Below the pieces are notes generated by a model that had not been told where the DNA came from, made no database searches, and worked only from the letters and a program-made list of their open reading frames with translations. From the NCBI GenBank assembly GCA_002311865.1, contig DBZV01000159.1:789-7192 (forward strand): a stretch of DNA of 6,404 nucleotides. Reading direction: 5' to 3'. The stretch comes from Dehalococcoidia bacterium UBA1151. GTDB lineage: Bacteria > Chloroflexota > Dehalococcoidia > Lucifugimonadales > Lucifugimonadaceae. Made by a program: the position numbers and the translations under genes. Positions 1 through 6,356 of the stretch are shown here, piece after piece. How positions within the stretch are numbered: the first letter of the stretch is position 1; each line of letters begins with the position of its first letter.

Positions 1-191
1 AGTCCGGGCGTTACCAGAAGCCCGGTGACATCGACAATCTTCTCCGCGTTCGTGGAGCTCAGACCCGGACCTACCGCCGCGATTTTGCGGTCGCGAATCC
101 CAACGTCAGCGGGGCCATCAACCTCATTGGCCGGGTCGATGACGTGCCCACCCTGCAGGAGGAGGTCGAATTTTCCACTATTTGAGGTCAT
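1..191 (-). CDS. Amidohydrolase/deacetylase-family metallohydrolase, N-terminal part (runs off the left edge)
   Basis: The minus strand from the ATG at 191 reads MTSNSGKFDLLLQGGHVIDP, continues through ADVGIRDRKIAAVG and IVDVTGLLVTPG, and is open to the window edge (63 codons). This is the N-terminal beta-sandwich of the metal-dependent amidohydrolase superfamily (dihydroorotase, D-aminoacylase and deacetylase type): a 'DLLLxGGxVIDP' strand, 'DVxIxDxKIAAVG', and 'VTPG' directly before the metal-binding HxH, which lies just outside the window. The start is supported by GGAG at 203-200, 8 nt upstream. These enzymes hydrolyse C-N bonds of cyclic amides or N-acyl amino acids in the cytoplasm; the substrate cannot be told from this part. 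It lies 31 nt downstream of the lhgO remnant on the same strand, so the two may once have been one operon. No lesion is visible in the part shown. Confidence 0.85.
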   Translation of the reverse strand, partial: MTSNSGKFDLLLQGGHVIDPANEVDGPADVGIRDRKIAAVGPGLSSTNAEKIVDVTGLLVTPG

Positions 192-199
192 GTGATCTA

Positions 200-203
200 C
201 TCC
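200..203 (-). promoter_or_regulatory. Ribosome binding site of the amidohydrolase
   Basis: The minus strand reads GGAG at 203-200, with 8 nt before the ATG at 191-189. It fixes the amidohydrolase start, and it is independent of the broken gene upstream. Confidence 0.6.
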
Positions 204-222
204 AGATCCAACGGTCGCGCGA

Positions 223-573
223 CTAGTTCAGCGAGAAGGCCTCTTCAGCGAGGTCTGTGATGCGTTTGCCGATCACAAGTGATGATGTTGCGCCGGGTGA
301 CGACGCGTTCAGCACGTGAACCGAGCCCTCAGTGTATTCGATAACAAAGTCGTCCAGCAATCGCCCTGATCCATCGACCGCTTGTGCGCACACACCAGAG
401 CCGCCGCCACCAAGGTCGCTGGGCTTGATCTCTGGAATCATCTTCTGGAGATCTCTGACGAACAGGCCTTTTCGAAAAGACCGATTCATCTCCATGAATC
501 CAGTCTTCCATTCTCGTGAAGCCATCTTCCAGAAGCCTATATAGGTCATTGTTTCGGTGAAATCCTTGGGAGG
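223..573 (-). pseudogene. lhgO: L-2-hydroxyglutarate oxidase, C-terminal remnant
   Basis: The frame shows IGFWKMASREWKTG, a DLQKMIPEIKPSDL segment, GVCAQAVDGSGRLLDDF and VHVLNASSPGATSSLVIG, ending in TAG at 225-223. This is the C-terminal third of the LhgO/L2HGDH family. Those are FAD enzymes of about 400 residues that oxidise L-2-hydroxyglutarate to 2-oxoglutarate, usually passing electrons to the membrane quinone pool. The 'AQAxxxxGxLxDDF' and 'NAxSPxATSS' signatures are well kept. Only about 115 residues remain. Similarity in frame reaches back to KDFTETMTY at about 573, past the ATG at 549, and a TGA follows at 588-586. The whole N-terminal GxGxxG FAD-binding half is absent. The ATG at 549 has no well-placed ribosome binding site and lies inside the conserved region, so I read this as a truncated gene, not a short protein. 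Confidence 0.85.
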
Positions 574-614
574 GTAGGGGCACCATCAGATCAGAACACC
601 GTTACGCTAAGAAG

Positions 615-640
615 TACCCCACCCCTCGACAATACCTCAG
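615..640 (+). repeat. Left arm of an imperfect inverted repeat bracketing the terminase gene
   Basis: TACCCCACCCCT at 615-626 is an exact reverse complement of AGGGGTGGGGTA at 1183-1194. Past the 12-bp core both arms continue with related bases: CGACAATACCTCAG here, ATGCAACAATCTCAG read on the minus strand from 1182. The pair encloses the terminase gene. It could be element ends, paired regulatory sites or chance; the 12-bp exact core with a similar continuation argues mildly against chance. The arm sits in the 125-base stretch (574-698) between the lhgO remnant and the terminase, where I see no gene. Confidence 0.45.
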
Positions 641-698
641 TACAACGAGACAAAGCAACAATACCTAACGCCGCCGCACCACGCTCCGAAATGGAACG

Positions 699-1166
699 TC
701 ACGCTTGAGGGTCTAGATCGATCACCTGCCGCTTACCCTGAGTCAGCGCATCTATCCCACCGTTATCGGTGATTGATCGCACCATGGATTCGCCCAGGAA
801 AGCGGACGCTGCACGTTCAGTCTCCGAGAGCGAAGTATCGTCAAACACGTGGATTGCCCGTCCTACGAGTTCGTGGCCACGCATGACGGCGCTCATGTTT
901 TTCGTGCTCCGTGCCAGGTGAATGTCTGCCTGGACATCGTTCATCCACATGTCGGCGTTGTAGTTAGAACGCGCTGCTAGATTGCTGCGGCGCCGCTCAA
1001 GTTCGGCTTTTACTTCCGGTTCCTGCAACAGGCGGTACGCAGTACCCCCGGCGCTTCTCTCGGAATACCCCGCACGTATGGCGGCCTGGCGTCCGTTTCC
1101 GCCATTATCCATGTAGGCGTCGATGAAGCGTTGTTTAGATTCTTTGAGCATCTTTTGAGTACCCAT
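699..1166 (-). CDS. Phage terminase small subunit (orphan)
   Basis: From the ATG at 1166 the product is 155 residues and ends in TGA. Residues about 5-55 match the Terminase_2-type small subunit: KQRFIDAYMDNGGNGRQAAI, then RAGYSERSAGGTAYRLLQEP and EVKAELERRRS. This is the helix-turn-helix DNA-recognition region that binds packaging (cos/pac) sites and recruits the large ATPase/nuclease subunit. The remainder is helical and charged. The length is normal for the family, so the gene may be intact. I placed the start at 1166 because the in-frame extension to 1316 is low-complexity and unlike the family. There is no clear Shine-Dalgarno; an ATG at 1151 is an alternative start. No large terminase, portal or capsid gene is near. 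It lies downstream of the 3' end of tRNA-Gly, as expected for a relic of an element integrated there. Confidence 0.75.
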   Translation of the reverse strand: MGTQKMLKESKQRFIDAYMDNGGNGRQAAIRAGYSERSAGGTAYRLLQEPEVKAELERRRSNLAARSNYNADMWMNDVQADIHLARSTKNMSAVMRGHELVGRAIHVFDDTSLSETERAASAFLGESMVRSITDNGGIDALTQGKRQVIDLDPQA

Positions 1167-1167
1167 G

Positions 1168-1194
1168 CTGAGATTGTTGCATAGGGGTGGGGTA
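1168..1194 (-). repeat. Right arm of the inverted repeat bracketing the terminase gene
   Basis: The minus strand from 1194 reads TACCCCACCCCT and continues ATGCAACAATCTCAG to 1168, immediately before the terminase ATG. It is the partner of 615-640 in opposite orientation. Because it occupies the leader of the terminase gene it could also be a regulatory site, but its second copy beyond the 3' end of the gene is not explained by that. Confidence 0.45.
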
Positions 1195-1278
1195 GATCTG
1201 AGATCAGACTGGCTCCCGCACGATATGAACCCAGCATTCACCGTTAGGGAGCTGGTGGGTATACGAATGGGTATACCC
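1195..1278. promoter_or_regulatory. Operator-like repeats upstream of the terminase gene
   Basis: Three short symmetric elements lie here. GGGTATAC occurs at 1257-1264 and again at 1269-1276, starts 12 bp apart, and the second copy is part of the perfect palindrome GGGTATACCC (1269-1278). Nearer the gene, GATCT-G-AGATC (1195-1205) overlaps TCTGA-GA-TCAGA (1197-1208). Spacing near one helical turn suits cooperative repressor binding. I see no confident -35/-10 pair, so the assignment is an inference from symmetry alone. Confidence 0.3.
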
Positions 1279-1329
1279 GCGGCATTTCGGGGCCTAACTG
1301 TGGACTGTGATCCCAATACAAAGTAAGTA

Positions 1330-1404
1330 TGGAGCGGGGGACGAGATTCGAACTCGCGACCACCTACTTGGAAGGCAGGAGCTCTACCACTGAGCTACCC
1401 CCGC
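1330..1404 (-). tRNA. tRNA-Gly (anticodon UCC), with encoded CCA
   Basis: The minus strand folds as a complete cloverleaf. The acceptor GCGGGGG (1404-1398) pairs perfectly with CCCCCGC, followed by discriminator T and CCA (1332-1330). The D arm is GCTC/GAGC with loop AGTGGTA. The anticodon stem is CCTGC/GTAGG with loop CTTCCAA, giving anticodon TCC. The T arm is GCGAG-TTCGAAT-CTCGT, with one G-T pair. At 75 nt with a 5-nt variable loop it is a normal class I tRNA reading GGA and GGG codons. Discriminator U with C35 and C36 fits glycine identity. It appears fully functional and is one of few unbroken features here. Its 3' end faces the phage terminase. Confidence 0.96.
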
Positions 1405-1764
1405 TCGGAATGCGCTGCTGCGGGTTGGCCGATCTGGCCGATTCGCAGCGCTCGTGGAGCATATGACTGAACCGGATTTGGTACAGACTAAATCCGTTCG
1501 ATAATCGGGCTCCAGACGCTATCGAGGATACCACGCAGCGAAGTGGGGGCGATGGCCGAAGCAAGACCGAGACGATGCAAGAAAAAGCTATAGCAATCGC
1601 CCAGTCGCTCGGTATGAAGGCCTCGTGGAACGGATAGTGGTGCGGCTGGAAATTCTGAAGGTGTAATCGGCCAGCCGTCAATATCTGCTTCGGTTCGCTC
1701 AGGTAATATTCCCGCTTGTCATGATCATTTGAATTTGAGTTGATGCGGGTCCCACGCCATCATC
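1405..1764. other. Non-coding gap between tRNA-Gly and the GH15 gene
   Basis: I find no recognisable gene on either strand; the open frame on the minus strand at 1364-1681 runs through the tRNA and has no family features. The gap must contain the promoter of the tRNA (minus) and of the GH15 gene (plus), but I cannot place either with confidence. The only structure noted is a 7-bp hairpin, CGGATTT (1473-1479) with AAATCCG (1490-1496) around a 10-nt loop, lacking the T-run of an intrinsic terminator. A near-tandem GGCCGATCT/GGCCGATTC pair lies close to 1430. Confidence 0.5.
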
Positions 1765-1769
1765 AGGAG
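1765..1769 (+). promoter_or_regulatory. Ribosome binding site of the GH15 gene
   Basis: AGGAG lies 5 nt before the ATG at 1775-1777. It marks the original start although the frame is stopped three codons later by TAG at 1784-1786. Similarity to GH15 N-termini ('PIENYGIIGDMRTTALVG') begins directly after that stop, confirming that the ATG at 1775 and not the one at 1817 was the ancestral start. Confidence 0.7.
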
Positions 1770-1774
1770 ATCCA

Positions 1775-3610
1775 ATGCCCTACTAGCCAATTGAAAACTA
1801 CGGAATCATTGGTGATATGCGCACCACCGCGCTCGTCGGAATGAACGGGTCGATCGATTGGTTTTGCGTTCCAGACTTCGACTCCCCCAGCGTATTCGCC
1901 GCCATTCTGGATGAAAAAAAGGGCGGCCAATTTCAGATCGCTCCCATCGGTGATGACTGGAATACCAAGCAGTACTACCTGCCTGAGACCAACGTGCTGG
2001 TGACCCGATTTCTTTCTGATGAGGGTGTAGCTGAAATTGTGGACTACATGCCAGTGGCCGGAAGGACAGAAGAGGGCGCAAGCCACGTAATCGTCCGACG
2101 CGTAACTGGAGTGCGAGGCGAGCTCAAACTGAAAATGCATTGCGCACCGGCGTTCAGCTACGCTCGGGATGCGCATGAGACCGACGTGAGTGAATACGGG
2201 ACTATTTTTAAATCGAATGACTTAAGTCTTGGCCTTTTTACCAACATTCCGGTCACAGAAGACGACGGTGCAGTTGTAGCTGAGTTCTCACTACGCTAAG
2301 GCGGCGAGGCGATATTTGTAATTGGTGAGTTAGATGAGGGTGCGCGGCATCCTCTGGTCCTGTACGCCTTCGGAGATCAAGATCACCTCACTGCCACAAT
2401 GGAATACTGGCGCAATTGGCTCTCGACGGGCACTTACCAGGGGCGATGGCGGGAGCAGGTTCACCGTTCGGCCCTTGTGCTCAAATTGCTGACACACGCC
2501 GATACCGGAGCGGTTGTAGCGGCGCCAACCACCAGCTTGCCGGAAGATTTTGGCGGGGTGCGCAACTGGGATTACCGGTACACATGGATCAGGGACGCGT
2601 CATTCACGATTTACGCAATGATGCGGATTGGATTCACGGAAGCTCCAGCTGCTTTCGTCAGGTGGATAGAAGAGCGCTGCAAAGAATTTGGGCAAGACAC
2701 GCCTCTACAAATAATGTATGGAATTGATGGACGCCACGAACTGGAGGAGATCGAGCTCGATCATTTTGAGGGATATTTAGGCTCAAAACCGGTTCGAATC
2801 GGCAACGGTGCGTACAATCAGCTTCAACTCGATATCTATGGCGAACTGATGGACTCGGTATACTAGGTCAACAAGTGGATATCGCCGATCTCTTATGAGT
2901 TCTGGGAGAATCTGACAGTCCTGATCGACTGGGTGTGCGACAACTGGAAACGGGTTGACGAAGGTATCTGGGAAGTTCGTGGCGGCCAACAGCACTTTGT
3001 CTACTCAAAAGTCATGTGCTGGGTTGCGGTCAACAGGGCGATGAGGTTGGCCGAAAGTCGCGGTTTCCCGCATCCTCGCGAGAAGTGGCGCGAGGCGCAG
3101 GACAGTATCTACAAAGAGATCATGGAGAGAGGATGGAGCGAAGACAGACAGGCATTCGTCCAGGCCTACGATAGTGATTTGTTGGATGCGTCTAACCTGA
3201 CCATGTCGTTCCTTTTCTTCCTCTCTCCAACCGATCCCAAAATGCTAAAGACGATCGACGCCATTGATCGTCCGACTATAGAAGGCGGCCTGGTTTCGAA
3301 CGGACTCGTCTACCGGTACGACCCGCTGAAAACTGCCGATGGTCTGGCCGGCGAAGAAGGCGCATTTACGATGTGCACTTTCTGTCTAATCGAGGCGCTG
3401 ACTCGTGCCGGGCGGACTGATAAGCGCCGGCTTGAGCGTGCGCGCCTGGTCTTTGAGCAAGTGCTTGGCTATGCCAACCATCTTGGACTCTACGCCGAGG
3501 AGATAGGCGCAAGGGGTCAAGCGCAGGGCAACTTCCCGCAGGCATTCGCGCACCTGGGTCTTATCAGCGCGGCCTACAACCTTGATAAGGCGCTCGGCAA
3601 AGGAGCGTAA
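1775..3610 (+). pseudogene. Glycoside hydrolase family 15 (trehalase/glucoamylase type), three in-frame stops
   Basis: One uninterrupted reading phase of 611 codons carries a whole GH15 enzyme. The N-terminal domain shows PIENYGIIGDMRTTALVG and NGSIDWFCVPDFDSPSVFAA. The (alpha/alpha)6 catalytic barrel shows GVRNWDYRYTWIRDASFT, then GIWEVRGGQQHFVYSKVMCW with the general-acid Glu, and LYAEEIGARGQAQGNFPQAF with the general-base Glu. The length is usual for bacterial GH15. The frame is broken by TAG at codon 4 (1784-1786), TAA at codon 175 (2297-2299) and TAG at codon 364 (2864-2866), without any frameshift. Family members hydrolyse alpha-glucosidic bonds; several bacterial ones are cytoplasmic trehalases, and the neighbouring trehalose-synthesis remnant favours that role. 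The residues between the stops remain well conserved, which suggests recent loss. Translation restarting at 1817, 2399 or 2933 would give only partial domains. Confidence 0.92.
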
Positions 3611-3642
3611 TTGGCCCTTCCGGGTGCGAAATAGTGTCGATT

Positions 3643-3683
3643 GAGGAGGCACCATGAAGATCGTGATCGACTTCCCCGTTTAG
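3643..3683 (+). other. Orphan ribosome binding site and start: nine-codon ORF, stump of a lost gene
   Basis: GAGGAGG at 3643-3649 is the strongest Shine-Dalgarno in the window, 4 nt before an ATG at 3654. The ORF reads MKIVIDFPV and stops at TAG (3681-3683). It begins 43 nt after the GH15 stop on the same strand, the spacing expected of a second operon gene. Beyond the stop the plus strand soon becomes the antisense of the membrane-protein remnant, so the rest of this gene seems to have been replaced by a rearrangement near 3680-3715. The short peptide is not enough to name the gene. Confidence 0.5.
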
Positions 3684-3714
3684 CGTCTGATCCAATCGAC
3701 TCGGTTTTGCGCTG

Positions 3715-4455
3715 CTACTCGCCGAAGAACGATATCCAGGTCACGATAAAGAGGAACGCCCCGTTGACTGGCCAGTAGGATACCCGCGGAATGATGTTTT
3801 CTCGGAAATGAATGAGTGGTCCGCCAATATGCGCGGCATACAAGATAGCGTTGATCGTTACGCCCAGAACTGCCAGGTACGCCGCGAAGTAGTACCACTC
3901 CAGGTACAGCACTCCCGCATCCGGGAAATCACCTCTCAACCGGGCGTGAGCCAAGATTATGGCGAAGAACAGACCCACCGTGTACGACATCACCGTAGCT
4001 ATCGCAATCAAGCCATACGTTGGAGAACCGCTGTAGGTCATCTTGCCGTCTTCGTCCGGTGCTCCGGCACCCATGGATATAGTACGTCCGGCTATCGCGA
4101 GTATCTGCAGAGGCATCTTGGTGGTGATCATCAACGCCACGTAGAGAAGGAGCGATACGATTACCAGAGGCAGCATCTTTGAGATGAACGGCCCAATGAA
4201 ATTTCGATTCATCTCTACGTTGTAGACCAGCTCAGTTGCGTGGTCCAAACTCGCTCCGTCCCGCTGTCCGAAGCTCGTTTTATAGTCCCGAACTGTATAG
4301 CTGAAATAGCTCCGATTGACATCCCACCCATCGACTGAGAGCCCCTGCTGAACCCCTGGTAGGTCGCTCGGTAACAGTGAATCGTAGTTGTTCAAGTCTG
4401 GAATGTGTAAAAGACTTCTCCCGATGTACAAAGGGTTGATGCGAATCTTGAGATG
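3715..4455 (-). pseudogene. C-terminal part of a four-helix membrane protein, pentameric ligand-gated channel-like
   Basis: About 245 codons are open on the minus strand down to TAG at 3717-3715. An extracytoplasmic stretch (INPLYIGRSLLHIPDL, then LSVDGWDVNRSYFSYTVRDY) leads via ELVYNVEMNRN into four predicted membrane helices. Counted from the TTG/GTG-type codon at 4482 they are at residues about 95-120, 155-178, 197-217 and 236-253. The order of beta-rich domain, 'xxxNRNF' turn, a first helix with a central KMLPL proline, two more helices and a last helix ending FFG at the C-terminus resembles Cys-loop-type bacterial channels. The loop between helices 1 and 2 (about 35 residues) is longer than normal for that family, so the assignment is tentative; another sensor-type membrane protein is possible. 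The N-terminal part is missing: upstream of about 4455 the strand encodes trehalose phosphatase in another frame, and no ribosome binding site is evident. Confidence 0.6.
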
Positions 4456-6345
4456 TGAGTTCCCTCGCCTGCCACGTCCCAAGATCTCGCTCCGCGGCCC
4501 TGTAATGCCACACTAGAGCGGCTGTCTTTTGTTCCAGGATCGAGCCGGGCGTCCGAGATACATAGTCTGTCAGTATGGGAAGCACCAGACGCTTCCAACT
4601 GCCGTCGCCCAGGTTTTGCGATGCATGCCATTCATCCGTCTGGCGCATCCGAATCCATGCGCCATGCTCCGCCATAAGAACTATGTTGAGTCCACCAAAC
4701 CACTCGGTCATTGTCCAAACGTCTCTGCCGCTTGAAAGTACGATAGTGCATCCCTCCAGCTGCTCCAACTCCTTTAGCAGTCTCAACACTGAATCGGTGG
4801 GCGTTGCGTGTTCGGGCCGCTCTGTGAACTCCCTGAGCGTGCCGTCGTAGTCCAGGATCAAGACCGGATTTCGCGCCTTGTTTAGCAGTGGCGCGAGTTT
4901 GCCCGCCAGGTCACCGCTCGCTTCCGGGGCCTGTACGGTTGGCAGTGTGTCGCCCGGGCGATCGATCGCGGAAATGGCCAGTCTGGCCCAGCGATGAACA
5001 TCATTGGCCTTGATCCGCCCGGACATCCTGTTCATGTGCCATAATTTCTCAGTTGCCTCCATGTTCAGGGCTTGATAAATGATTTCGGCAGTACCCTCAA
5101 CATCCCACGGGTTAACTCTCAGCGCCTCACCAAGCTCTGATGCAGCCCCCGCGAACTCACTCAGAACCAGCACCCCGTTCCTATCTATCTGGCTTGCAAC
5201 GTACTCCTTCGAGGCAAGATTCATGCCATCTCGCAACGGCGTTACAAGCGCCACATCAGCCATCCGATAGAGGGCGGCAAGATCGTTGGCCGGGCTGGAT
5301 CGATGCTGATAGTGAACGGGAACGTTTCCGGGAGATCCGAAGTCGCCGTTGATCTGCCCAACGATCTGTTCAATCTCACGCTTCTGCTCGTCGTAGCTCG
5401 GAATTTCGCCTCTGGAAGAGGCTGCGATCTGTATGAATACGACCTTGTCCTGCAACTCTGGATGTGTTTCCAAAAGCACTCGGAAGGCCTGTAATCGGAG
5501 AGGAATACCCTTGGTGTAGTCCATCCGCTCGACGCCCAGAATGATCTTCTTATCCCCGAACGATCGACGAAGATTCTACATGCGACGCTCGGTACGATTA
5601 GATCGCGCCATCTCATCCCAGGTGCCCACATCCAGACCAATTGGCTGAGTTGCTACCGCCGATCGGCGGCCATTGATCTCAGCCGCCCCTTCGCGACAAC
5701 TATTTGGGGCAGGTCAAAGAACAGTGGAGATGAAGTGGCGGGCGTAATCATAAGTATGAAATCCAATTACGTCCGCGCCCAGCATTCCCTGCAAGATTTC
5801 CACTCGCTCTGGGAGCAGGCGAAACATCTCAGATGAGGGAAATGGGATGTGGAGGAAGAAGCCAATCCGCGCAGAAGGCAACTGCTCACGGATCATGGCT
5901 GGAAGCAGCATCAGGTGATAGTCGTGAACCCAGATCGTGTCTTCGGGCTCCGCTATCGAGACGATCCGATCTGCGAATCGTTGATTTACTTCTTTGTACG
6001 TGGCGAACTGAGAGCGGCTGAACCTGACTCTTTCCGGCAAATAGTGAAACAGGGGCCAGATCGCGGAGTTTGAGTAGCCAAGGTAGTACGCGCTATTTTC
6101 ACTGCTTGAGACCGAGACTCGCACGTACCGATTCTCTTCGAGGGTAGCCTCAACATCGGCATCCAGGCGATCGCCAATATTCCCAAGCCAGATACCATGC
6201 CAGCTTCGTGGACCGGGCCGAGCGCGGCAACCATGCCTCCGCTGCTCCGAATCAGCGCGGGCACACCATCGCGGCCACGACGCACCGTAACCGGTAGACG
6301 ATTTGAGACAAGTATCAGGCGCCCCAACACCAACTCCCTGACCAA
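4451..6345 (-). pseudogene. otsA: Fused trehalose-6-phosphate synthase/phosphatase (OtsA-OtsB type), frameshifted, stopped and 3'-truncated
   Basis: From a TTG at 6345 the GT20 synthase domain starts with RLILVSNRLPVTV and SSGGMVAALGPVHE. At about 6196-6199 the phase changes, and GIWLGNIGDRLDADVEATLE follows in the new frame. Then come GYSNSAIWPLFHY (6079-6041), VHDYH (5929-5915), LHIPFP (5854-5837), GVERMDYTKG (from 5536, with the Arg and Lys that bind substrate phosphate) and RDGMNL (5233-5216). Two in-frame stops interrupt it: TGA at 5716-5714 and TAG at 5578-5576. A HAD-type phosphatase domain follows with DYDGTL (4852-4835), SSGR (4735-4724), AEHG (4672-4661) and WQAREL (4474-4457). After about 4455 similarity ends, so the later HAD motifs (the downstream Lys and GDDxxDE) are absent. 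The intact enzyme would join UDP-glucose and glucose-6-phosphate and dephosphorylate the product to trehalose. Neither activity is likely from this copy. Confidence 0.92.
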
Positions 6346-6351
6346 AATGAA

Positions 6352-6356
6352 CTCCC
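6352..6356 (-). promoter_or_regulatory. Ribosome binding site of the trehalose-phosphate synthase
   Basis: The minus strand reads GGGAG at 6356-6352, 6 nt before the TTG at 6345-6343. It supports a TTG start over the GTG and TTG codons a few positions inside, and is consistent with the conserved RLILVSNRLP motif beginning eight codons later. The remaining bases to the window edge (6357-6404) show no gene. Confidence 0.55.

Noticed and set aside
1..185. Plus-strand reading of the first 185 bases as a coding fragment
   Set aside because: The plus frame ends at TGA 183-185 and shows no family pattern, while the minus strand gives an unmistakable amidohydrolase N-terminus with a ribosome binding site.
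550..700. A second attachment site (copy of the tRNA-Gly 3' end) near the lhgO break
   Set aside because: I looked for the GGAGCGGGGGACGAG sequence or a clear part of it and saw none; if it exists it lies outside the window or has decayed.
1167..1316. N-terminal extension of the terminase ORF to 1316
   Set aside because: The extra 50 residues have no family similarity, and the stretch contains the palindromes and the inverted-repeat arm; the ATG at 1166 gives a normal-length protein.
1473..1496. Intrinsic terminator at the 7-bp hairpin
   Set aside because: There is no T-run on either strand after the stem and the stem is AT-rich with a 10-nt loop.
1364..1681. 105-codon minus-strand ORF
   Set aside because: It runs into the tRNA-Gly, shows no domain-like pattern and has no ribosome binding site that I can see.
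1763..2176. 137-codon minus-strand ORF
   Set aside because: It is the antisense shadow of the conserved GH15 N-terminal domain.
1784..2866. Stop-codon reassignment or translational recoding explaining the in-frame stops
   Set aside because: TAG, TAA and TGA all occur inside conserved domains, yet TAG closes lhgO and the membrane protein, TAA closes GH15 and TGA closes the terminase at their expected ends. The OtsA frame also has a frameshift. Decay explains all of this more simply.
5242..5640. 132-codon minus-strand ORF in another phase of the synthase region
   Set aside because: The true phase, defined by QPIGLDVGTWDEM and GVERMDYTKG, is a different frame on the same strand and reads through two stops; this ORF has no synthase motifs.
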